Virus record (IMG/VR): IMGVR_UViG_3300031957_002537
Coordinates: 1-40,338 of that record
DNA length: 40,338 nt
Strand: one strand, 5' to 3'
Source: a virus
The notes under the pieces were generated by a model, which ran no database searches, had not been told where the DNA came from, and saw only the letters and a program-made list of their open reading frames with translations. Numbering within the stretch: position 1 is the first letter of the stretch; every line of letters begins with the position of its first letter. Of the stretch, positions 23,577 to 31,200 are shown in pieces. The position numbers and the translations under genes are program-made.

Positions 23577-23951
23577 ATGACAACCCAAGACCTTCCCATT
23601 TCGACGCCCGGCGTCCTGGTGCTGCCGTTCGTCTTCGCCGGCGCCAGCGCCGCCACCGCGGCTGCCCGCGCGCGTTTCGACCTGCCGTTCGCCGCGAAGC
23701 TGCTGGGCGTCCAGGCCTCCGCCCGCTCGGCGACCGGCACCGATCCGACCCTGGACATCGACGTCCAGGCCGACGGCGAGTCGGTGCTCGACGCCGAGAT
23801 CGCCGTGACCGCGGCGGCGGTGACCCATGGGGTGATCGCGACGGACCGGCTGGCCGACGAGGCGGAGCTGACGATCGACTTCACGATCGGCGGCAGCTCG
23901 TCTCCGACCTTCAACGACGTGCAGGTCGTTCTGACGCTCGTTCGGATCTGA
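23577..23951 (+). CDS. small beta-rich capsid-region protein
   Basis: 124 aa, ATG with AAGGAAGAGAG upstream. The sequence is made of short strands: GVLVLPFVFAGA, FDLPFAAKLLGVQASARS, PTLDIDVQADGESVLDAEIAV, AELTIDFTIGGSSSPTFNDVQVVLTLVRI. No known family is recognised. Its place right after the major capsid gene suggests a capsid decoration protein, by position only. Confidence 0.65.
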   Translation: MTTQDLPISTPGVLVLPFVFAGASAATAAARARFDLPFAAKLLGVQASARSATGTDPTLDIDVQADGESVLDAEIAVTAAAVTHGVIATDRLADEAELTIDFTIGGSSSPTFNDVQVVLTLVRI

Positions 23952-23965
23952 CGTCAGGGATCGAC

Positions 23966-24643
23966 ATGGCACTCGCCGATTTCCAGAGCCTGGTGGACGG
24001 GATGGTCCGCGACGACGAGAACCGCATCACGACAGATCATCGTGATGCGGCGATCGCGTTGGCGGTGTCCCGATACTCCGGCGATCGGCCGCGCAAGATC
24101 GTCGTGGACCTGACCGCCGCCGGCGGTCACTTCCTCGATCTGCCCGAGAGCTGGGAAGACGGCTTCAGCCAGCTGGAGATCCTCGAGTATCCGGTCGACC
24201 TGGTGCCGCCGAGCGAGATCTCGCCGGCCGAGTGGCGTCTCTATTCCAACCCGAGCGGCACCCGGATCATGGTCACCAGCGCCTTGGCCGCAGCTGCGAC
24301 CGTGCGGGCCACGCACACTGCGCGCCATGTGCTCAACGACGAGACGGACACCATCCCGCTCGACGCCCGCGAACCGGTCTCAGCCTATGGCGCATCCGTT
24401 CTTCTGGATCAGCTGGCTTCGGCGACGGCCAATTCCTCGGATCCGACGATCGGCGCTGACAGTGTCGACCATCGAAGCAAGAGCCGTGAGTATGCGGCGC
24501 GCGCCCGCGCCCACCGCCAGCGCTATCTCGACACCTTCGGCCTGGCCGAGCGCAAGAACGTCGCCCACGGCGTGATCGTCGATCTCGACCTGACCGACAG
24601 CCGTGGCCGCGATCGCCTAACACATCCGGGGCGCTATCGATGA
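23966..24643 (+). CDS. head-tail connector (adaptor) protein
   Basis: 225 aa. It is largely helical with a central beta part: ADFQSLVDGMVRDDENRITTDHRDAAIALAVSRYSGDRPRKIVVDLTA, WRLYSNPSGTRIMVTSALAAAATVRATHTARHVL, and a C-terminal LLDQLASATANSSDPTIGADSVDHRSKSREYAARARAHRQRYLDTFGL helix pair. This fits HK97 gp6-like adaptors. It would dock under the portal. The assignment rests on position and shape more than on a firm family match. Confidence 0.7.
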   Translation: MALADFQSLVDGMVRDDENRITTDHRDAAIALAVSRYSGDRPRKIVVDLTAAGGHFLDLPESWEDGFSQLEILEYPVDLVPPSEISPAEWRLYSNPSGTRIMVTSALAAAATVRATHTARHVLNDETDTIPLDAREPVSAYGASVLLDQLASATANSSDPTIGADSVDHRSKSREYAARARAHRQRYLDTFGLAERKNVAHGVIVDLDLTDSRGRDRLTHPGRYR

Positions 24644-25155
24644 CCGACTTTCAGATCGATATCGACACCAGCGCCGTGGATGCGGTGGTCCGCGCCTGGG
24701 CGGTCATGCCCGAGCGGGCGGTAGCCGCTCTGACCGGCGGCGTCACGGAGTCCACCCTGCTGCTGGAGCGCGAGACCAAGGAGCGCACACCGCGTGGGGC
24801 CACGCACGCCCTGGAGCAGTCGATTTCGGCCAGGCCGGCGCAGGTCAGTCCGGAGGCCGTTGTCGGGTCCATCGGCAGCTCGCAGCCGCATGCGCTGCAC
24901 GTCGAGCTTGGAACCAAGCCGCACATGCCCCCCGTCGATCCGTTGGTCGACTGGGTCAAGGCGAAGTTCGGTGTCGATCCCGAGGAAGCGGAGCGGATCG
25001 CCTGGGGCGTGGCCCGCAAGATCGCGGCCAAGGGTACCGAGGGGCAGCACATGTTCGCGAACGCGCTCGCCGACAACGAGGGCCAGATCGCCGCGATCTT
25101 CGAGCGCCACATCCAGGGCCTTGCGGCCGAGCTGGCGGAGGTGACCGGTGTCTGA
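24640..25155 (+). CDS. HK97 gp10-like tail completion protein
   Basis: 171 aa, ATGA overlap. The pattern TLLLERETKERTPRGATHALEQSISARP and HALHVELGTKPHMPPVDPLVDWVKAKFG is typical of HK97 gp10-like head-tail joining proteins (E-x-G-T-x-P-H-x-P-P). It helps join tails to filled heads. It overlaps the following GTG start by eight bases. Confidence 0.82.
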   Translation: MTDFQIDIDTSAVDAVVRAWAVMPERAVAALTGGVTESTLLLERETKERTPRGATHALEQSISARPAQVSPEAVVGSIGSSQPHALHVELGTKPHMPPVDPLVDWVKAKFGVDPEEAERIAWGVARKIAAKGTEGQHMFANALADNEGQIAAIFERHIQGLAAELAEVTGV

Positions 25156-25606
25156 TCTCGCCGCCACCCGCGCCGCGATCGTCGCCACCCTCAGTGGGGT
25201 CGCCGACATCGGGCGCGTCCACAGCTTCGAGCGGTACGACCGCGCCGAAAAGGACCTGAAGGCGCTCTACCTGTACGAGGGTCGCCTGCAGGGATGGTTC
25301 GTGCGCCGGCTCTCCACCCGCGTGATCTCGCCCGCGAAGGGCATCCGGACGGTGATCAACCGGTGGCGGATCCGCGGTTATCGCGCCCTCGACGACTCGG
25401 TCCAGAGCGAGATCCTGTTCGACGCCACGATCGAGGCGATCCGGGCGGCCTTCGATGCCAGCTCGACGCTCGGCGGTGTGGTGGAAACCACCCATGTCGA
25501 CGATCTCGCCGGCATCCAGCTCGAAGACAGCTCGCCGGTGATGTTCGCCAGCGTGCTCTGCCACGGCGCCCGCCTGGCGCTCTCTACCCGTCACCGAGAA
25601 AGGTAA
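25148..25606 (+). CDS. tail terminator-like protein (Mu gp37-like)
   Basis: 152 aa from GTG 25148 with GGAGG upstream. Layout: MSDLAATRAAIVATLSGVADIGRVHSFERY, KALYLYEGRLQGWFVRRLSTRVIS, INRWRIRGYRALDDSVQSEILFDATIEAIRAAF, then VMFASVLCHGARLALSTRH. This suits a small tail terminator or gp37-like protein capping the tail tube. The gene order (gp10-like, terminator, tube) is the standard one for non-contractile phages. Confidence 0.75.
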   Translation: MSDLAATRAAIVATLSGVADIGRVHSFERYDRAEKDLKALYLYEGRLQGWFVRRLSTRVISPAKGIRTVINRWRIRGYRALDDSVQSEILFDATIEAIRAAFDASSTLGGVVETTHVDDLAGIQLEDSSPVMFASVLCHGARLALSTRHRER

Positions 25607-25618
25607 GGAGGAGCCCCG

Positions 25619-25912
25619 ATGTCCGGAGGCCAATTCGTCATTGATCCGAAGACCGGCGAGCGCACGCGCGTCGGCGAACCGCCGAAGTCTCTCAGCCGCG
25701 CCGAGCGTCGGGAGCTGGCGGCCCAGGCCGATAGGAAGGCCGAGCCGTCGGCCGAGAAGCCGGTCCAGGCGCTGCCGAAGCCGGCGGCTGAGCCCAAGTC
25801 CGACAAGCCGGCGCCGCGGCGATCGCCGACCAGCGACAGCAGCCCGCGTCCGCCGACGTCGAGCGCCAGCTCGGCGAAGGCCGCGTCCGATCCCTCTACC
25901 GGTAAGGAGTGA
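25619..25912 (+). CDS. small disordered tail-region protein
   Basis: 97 aa, ATG with AAGGAGGAG upstream. After a short N-terminus (GGQFVIDPKTGERTRVGEPPKSLSRAERRELAA) the protein is Pro/Ser/Lys/Ala-rich and probably disordered. No family recognised. The tail tube gene starts six bases after it. It might accompany tube assembly. Confidence 0.65.
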   Translation: MSGGQFVIDPKTGERTRVGEPPKSLSRAERRELAAQADRKAEPSAEKPVQALPKPAAEPKSDKPAPRRSPTSDSSPRPPTSSASSAKAASDPSTGKE

Positions 25913-25917
25913 CCGCA

Positions 25918-27180
25918 ATGGCCGACGAAATCTCCATGAATACGGCCGTGCTGTTCAACCAGCTCGAGTCCACATACAACGTCTCTCCGGGTGCGATGAC
26001 CGCCAGCAATGCGGTTCTGATCAAGTCCATGACGGCCGTGCCGCTGACCGGCAACCGGGTCGAGCGCGACATCGTCACGCCGTACTTCGGCGCCAACCCC
26101 GGCAAGCTGACCGCCAAGCGCGGCACCATGCAGTTCACCGTGGAGGCCACCGGCGCCGGGGAGACGGCGCTCGATGCCGGCCAGGCGCCCGCATTCGGCC
26201 GGCTGCTGCGGCAGGCCGGCACGTCCGAGACGGTCCGTGCGCCGGCGGCGACGATCGCGGCGAGCCCGCCGACGGGCGTCGGCGGCCCCACTGGCACCTT
26301 CACCTACGCGGCCGCGGACCCCTACGAGGGGATCGTCGATCGCCTGGTCACGCTCCTGTGCACCACCGGGGGTGGGTCCGGCGTTGCGGAGTTCACGGTG
26401 AGCGCGCCGGCCACCAAGCACCTGGCGGCCTACGAGGCGACCGAACAGGTCATGACCGACGCCACGGACTTCGATCTGCTCCATGGTGCGAGCATCACGC
26501 CGACGGTCGGTACGGCCTTCGAGGTCGGCGACAGCTACACGATCCAGCTGTCCCCGCCTGGCTCCTTCTACGTGCCGATCAGCGACACCTTCGAATCCGG
26601 TGAGAGCTTCTTCCAGTATGGCCCGAACCGGCATCGCTTCGGCGGCCAGCGCGGCAACGTCACGATCAACGCTGCGGCCGACGGGTATTTCGACCTGCAG
26701 TTCGACTTCATGGGTCTGCCGGGTGCGCGGTCCAGCGAAGCGATCCCCACCGTCGATTTCTCCGCCTTCCAGGATCCGCTAATCGTCGACGACGACAACT
26801 CGCCCTATGTGGCGCTGGGCGGCGTGGAGATCGCGCTGCGGAGCTTCAACCTGAACGTCGGCCAGAACACCGTCCTGCGATCCCTGGTCGGTCAGAAGAA
26901 GGTTCGCACGTCCGGCCGCGCGGCTTCCGGCACGATCGTCTTCGAGGCTCTGGATCTCGACGATGCGGACTTCTTCGACAACCTCGACGACGGGTCGACG
27001 CTGACCTTCGAGCTGATCCACGGCCTGGTGCGCGGCGAGATCGTCCATCTGACCTGCACGCGGCTGGAGATCACCGGCCTGCAGTACCAGGACGAGGAAG
27101 GCGTGGCGATGTTCTCGGCCAACATCACCGCGCTCCCGTCCGACGCCGGCAACGACGAGCTGACCCTGGCGATCAAGTAG
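25918..27180 (+). CDS. major tail tube protein, siphophage type
   Basis: 420 aa from ATG 25918 with AAGGAG eight bases upstream; GTG 25909 is a weaker option. A beta-rich protein with TGNRVERDIVTPYFGANPGKLTAKRGTMQFTVEATGAG near the N-terminus and two related halves. The C-terminal half has PYVALGGVEIALRSFNLNVGQNTVLRSLVGQKKVRTSGRAASGTIVFEALDL and QYQDEEGVAMFSANITALPSD. This is typical of long tube proteins in transposable siphophages. The absence of any sheath gene next to it shows a non-contractile tail. Confidence 0.82.
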   Translation: MADEISMNTAVLFNQLESTYNVSPGAMTASNAVLIKSMTAVPLTGNRVERDIVTPYFGANPGKLTAKRGTMQFTVEATGAGETALDAGQAPAFGRLLRQAGTSETVRAPAATIAASPPTGVGGPTGTFTYAAADPYEGIVDRLVTLLCTTGGGSGVAEFTVSAPATKHLAAYEATEQVMTDATDFDLLHGASITPTVGTAFEVGDSYTIQLSPPGSFYVPISDTFESGESFFQYGPNRHRFGGQRGNVTINAAADGYFDLQFDFMGLPGARSSEAIPTVDFSAFQDPLIVDDDNSPYVALGGVEIALRSFNLNVGQNTVLRSLVGQKKVRTSGRAASGTIVFEALDLDDADFFDNLDDGSTLTFELIHGLVRGEIVHLTCTRLEITGLQYQDEEGVAMFSANITALPSDAGNDELTLAIK

Positions 27181-27200
27181 ATCCCAAGCGAAACCGAGGA

Positions 27201-27240
27201 GGACCTCGCCGGAACGGCAACCAAAAGGCCGGCGAGGTCC
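27201..27240 (+). terminator. hairpin after the tail tube gene
   Basis: GGACCTCGCCGG (27201-27212) pairs perfectly with CCGGCGAGGTCC (27229-27240) around a 16-nt loop. It lies 20 bp after the tube stop in a 169-bp gap. A T-tract is absent. It probably lowers transcription or protects the abundant tube mRNA. Confidence 0.7.
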
Positions 27241-27349
27241 GACGATCCGGGAGTAGGCCCGCAGCTGGGCGGACAGCTGCTGAACGCGGGAGGTATGGCG
27301 CGTGACAGCCGGGAGAGACCGGCACCCGGTTTTCTCTGAGGAGGGTCGC

Positions 27350-27886
27350 ATGGCGCCCAGGAAACAGAAGCAGGAGGACATCGACGCCTCGGACGTTCCC
27401 CTCGACGCGTTCGAGGAAGGCGGTCTGTTCGTCTTCGATGCCCGCCCGGTGGTTCGCAACTGGCCGGCGCGGATCCGCGTGCCGATCGGCGACGGCAAGT
27501 TCCGCTCGCACGAGATCCGGGTCGACCTCGATTACGTGGACATGGACGCCTACCAGGAGCTGCAGAAGGCCGTGACGGACTTCGCGGCCAAGGGTGGCCA
27601 GCTCGGCGATCCGCTCGCCGACCCGCTCTACAAGCACCTGAAGGGCTGGTCGGGCATCGCCGCCCAGGGCAAAGGCGCGCTCGGGTACTCCGATGCCGCC
27701 AAGAGCCAGCTGCTGCGCGACCCGCGGATCCGCGGCGCCGTGATGGAAGCCACCGCCCGCATGGTCCTGGGGATCGAGGAAAAAAACTCCGAGACGCCGC
27801 CCGAAGATGGGCAACCGCAGGCCGGCGGGCCAAACCGCGCGGCACGTCGGGCGGCGGAGGCGAAGAGCAGGAAGGCTACGGCATAG
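27350..27886 (+). CDS. tail assembly chaperone G-like (short form)
   Basis: 178 aa from ATG 27350 with GAGGAGGG upstream; an in-frame GTG at 27302 is not preferred. It begins MAPRKQKQEDIDASDVPLDAFEEGGLFVFDARP, with a central VDLDYVDMDAYQELQKAVTDFAAKGG and LKGWSGIAAQGKGALGYSD. It lies between tail tube and tape measure, the fixed place of tail assembly chaperones. Codons 144-146 (GAA AAA AAC) contain a -1 slippery site, so part of translation should continue into a second reading frame. The short form keeps its own C-terminus rich in Ala and Arg. Confidence 0.8.
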   Translation: MAPRKQKQEDIDASDVPLDAFEEGGLFVFDARPVVRNWPARIRVPIGDGKFRSHEIRVDLDYVDMDAYQELQKAVTDFAAKGGQLGDPLADPLYKHLKGWSGIAAQGKGALGYSDAAKSQLLRDPRIRGAVMEATARMVLGIEEKNSETPPEDGQPQAGGPNRAARRAAEAKSRKATA

Positions 27887-28278
27887 CCGATCAGCTGCGC
27901 GATGCCGGCCAGGACGTCGACGCCTTCCTCGAGGCACAGCGCCGGCGACGCGCCCGTCAACGCCGGCGGGAGCGGGAGCTGCCGGCGACTAGGCCGGCCT
28001 ATCCGATCCTGCCGGCCAATACCGAGGCAGTGATGGTGTTTCAGCGGTGCCAGACCCAATGGACGTATGCCGGCGACCCGCCGGCCCATACGGGTCTGCG
28101 CATCGAAGCCGTCACCGCGGTGATTGATGCGCTCGGCGTCCCGGCTGAGCGCCGGTCCGATCTGCTCGGCCGGATCCAGATCATCGAGATGAAGGCGCTA
28201 GAGGTGCTCAATAGGATCCGGATGGCGGACCTGGCGCGGATCCGTCGACAGCAGCCCCGGCCGGCGAGGTCGCGATGA
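27350..28278 (+). CDS. tail assembly chaperone G-T fusion by -1 frameshift
   Basis: Ribosomes slipping back one base at A AAA AAC (27781-27787) would join the first 146 residues of the short form to a 163-codon extension, about 309 aa in all. The extension frame is open without stops from 27787 to 28276. It contains EEQEGYGIADQLRDAGQDVDAFLEAQRRRRARQRR, then YPILPANTEAVMVFQRCQTQWTYAG and a helical end. The ATG at 28033 inside it is a possible but less likely independent start. The end overlaps the tape measure start (ATGA). The fusion form is thought to bind the tape measure and recruit tube subunits, as in lambda G-GT. Confidence 0.82.
27781..27787 (+). promoter_or_regulatory. -1 programmed frameshift slippery site A AAA AAC
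   Basis: The heptamer lies in the correct phase: GAA AAA AAC in frame 0. Seven A residues followed by C are exceptional in this GC-rich DNA. The -1 frame is open to 28278 and ends at the tape measure start. GC-rich downstream sequence could form a stimulatory structure. Confidence 0.85.
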
Positions 28279-31200
28279 ACGATATCGTCGTCGGCATCAC
28301 ACTGCGCGCGGACGGCCGGGGCTTTGTTGGCGAGGTTCGGCAGGCCCGCGCCGAGCTGGTAGGCCTGCGGGACAACAGCTCCGGCGCCGCGCGCGGTATG
28401 GAAGACCTCCGACTGCGCAGCAGCTCCGCGCTAGCCTCCCTGCGATCCCTGCAGACCGTCATCGCCGGCCTTGGCCTGGCTGTCGGCGTGCGGGAAGCGG
28501 TACAGGAGTTCGCCGCCTACGAGCGTGGCCTGGTCGGCGTCGCCAAGACGGCCGATCTGACGGAAGACCAGATCCGGGAGATGGGCGCGGCCGTCACCGA
28601 GATGGCCCGCCGGATGCCGTTCGCGCGAACCGAGCTGCTCGGCATTGCCCAGGCCGGTGGGCAGCTCGGCGTGAAGGGTGTCAAGGATCTGACGCTCTTC
28701 ACCGAGACGATTGCGAAACTTGGCACAGCCTCCGACCTCGCCGGCGACGAGGCGGCGACCAGCCTGACGCGGATCCTCAACGTCACCGGCGAGGCCGTCG
28801 ATAGCATCGATGTCCTGGCGTCGGTCATCGTGGCGCTGGGCAACAACGCCGCGGCCAGCGAATCCGAGATCACCCGTGTCGCCACACAGGTCGCCCAGGC
28901 CACCGCGATCTTCGGCGTCTCCGCCGGCGAGGCTGCGGGCTTCGGAGCGGCGCTGCGGTCCGTCGGCGTCCAGGCCGAGCTGGGTGGCTCCGCCGTCGGT
29001 CGGACGTTCCGGGCGATCGAGGAGTCCATCCGTGGCGGCGGCCAGCGCTTCCGTGAGCTGTCCGAGATCACCGGGCTCACCGGCGACCAGCTCCGCCAAA
29101 CCTTCGAGCAGGACGCGACCTCGGTGTTCGTGTCGTTCGTCGAAGGCGTGGGCGCTGCCGTCGAGAGTGGCGAGAGCGCGGCCGAGGTCCTGGAGCGCTT
29201 CGGCCTGAAGGGCGAGGAGCTGCTGAAGGTCCTGCCGACCCTGGCCGTCAACAGCGATCAGCTGAGCCGGTTCCTCGGCATCGTCGCCGACGAGACGCGC
29301 GATACGACCGCTCTCAACGAAGAATATCTGCGGTCCTCCAAGACGCTCTCCTCGCAGCTGGCGATTACCGGCAACGCCCTGGATGAAATAGCGGCTGCCT
29401 TGGGCTCGGCCGTCGCCCCGGCGATCGTCGAAGCGACCGAGGATCTGCGATCGTTCGTCCAGGAGGCGGTCGATTCCGGCGACGTCGCCGCGACCTTCGA
29501 CGCTGTGGCCTACGCCGTCGGCGCGCTCTCCAGCAACCTGGATATCCTCGCGGTCGCCGGCGGCGCCGCCGTCTTTGCCCGCATGCGACCGGCGATCGCC
29601 GGGGTGTTGCAGTCGATCAACGCTCTGGTGCCGGCCATTGCGTCCAGCACCACTGCCTGGGTCGCGCGGAACGCCGCCGTCGCACGGGGCGCCGCCGTCG
29701 ATATCGAGAGCGCCCGAGCGACCGAGCTGAAGTCGGCCGCACAGAGCCAGTCGGCCGCCCAGGCGCTTGCGGCGGCGCGGGCAGCCGAGGTGTCCGCGGC
29801 CGCCGAGCTGTCCAATGTCCGGGCGCTGCAGGCGTCGATCGCCGCCGAGCGCGATCGCGAGGTCCAGCGCCTTCAGGCACAGATCAACGAGCGCGGCCGG
29901 CAACAGTCGATCGCCCGCCTGGTCGCACTGCGGGCAGACGAGGCTGCAGCCGCGCGCCTGGTCGCCTCGGCCGAGGCCGAGCTGGCGGCCGCCAAGTCGG
30001 CGACCGCGGCCGCCTCCGCCAACGCGGCCCGTGCCGAGGCCGTCCATACCCGCGCCATGGCGGCATCGACGGTCGGCGCCCGGACGGCGACCCTGGCCAT
30101 GCGTGGCCTGTCCGGGGCCATGAACCTGATCGGCGGCCCGGCCGGTGCAGCTCTGCTCGCCGCCGGCGGGCTCTACTTCCTGGCGACCAGGCAGTCGGAG
30201 GCATCGCAGGCTGCTGACCTGCATGCGCGCGCGATCGAGGGCGTCAACCGGCAGCTCGGCCTGGGCGCCGGCCTCAGCCAGGACGCAGCGCAGCGCGCCC
30301 GTGAGGAGGCCGAGGCGAGCCTGGCGCTGACTGAGGCACTGATCGCCGAAACACAGGTGCGCGCGACCCGCGGCGGCCAGATGCGTCGTGCCGCGCGGGA
30401 GGACCTGGCCGCGCTTCAGCAGCAGGCGAAGGAGTTGCGGGAAGGCTTGAAGCTGCTCGACGTCCAGGGCGATCTGCGCGCCCTGTTCGACGGCAATGAG
30501 GGGCTGTTCGGTGGCGGCGGGCTGTCGGCGATCCTGCCGACCAGCGGAGGGGGCGGCGGCGATTTCAGCGGCATCGCGACCGACGTCCAATCGCTGGTCG
30601 ACCAGCTCGACCCGCTGGCGAAGGTCATGCGCGAGGCGAGCGACGCCGAAGAGCAGTTGCGCGCCTCCCATGAGAAGCTGACCGCGGCAGGCTATGACGT
30701 CGAAGCCCTGATCGAATCGCTGAAGCACGGCACCGACGCCTACGCCTTCGGGCTGGGCGCCGCCGCTCGAGCGGCCCGAGAGCAGGCCCAGGACACCACG
30801 CTGGCGCTTCAGGTCCGCAAACTCGAGGCCGACGGCACGGAGGAGGCACGCCAGGAGATCGTGCGGCTGACCGCCGCCCGCGAACTGGATCGCCTGGAGT
30901 CCCGCCGCCAGCAGGCCGTCATGGCGGCCGCACCCGGTCAGATCGGGGAGATCAATGCGGCCTATGCCGAGCTGCGCGCCGCGGTGTTGGCCTCCCGCGA
31001 CGCCGAGCTGGAATGGTCATCCGGCCAGGACCAGGCGCTCAAAGCGCTGCGCGCGCGTCTTGACCCGATCGCCGAGAAGTATCGCGACGTTGACCAGCAG
31101 GCCCAGCTGCTGATGCGGGGCTTCGAGGCGGGCAAGCTCACCTATGAGCAGTACCTGGATCTGATCGGCCGCCTTGGCAACCAGGTGGAGGCATGGGCGG

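Noticed and set aside
21009-23972. 987-aa open frame antisense to the capsid fusion gene
   Set aside because: Long antisense frames are common in GC-rich genes with this codon bias. The sense frame has clear protease and capsid motifs.
28030-28278. independent 82-aa gene before the tape measure
   Set aside because: The frame is open far upstream to the slippery site at 27781-27787, so it is better read as the end of the frameshift fusion, although an internal start cannot be excluded.
28431-30728. 765-aa open frame antisense to the tape measure gene
   Set aside because: A shadow of the real gene, with repetitive composition mirroring the Ala/Glu-rich sense protein and no domain.
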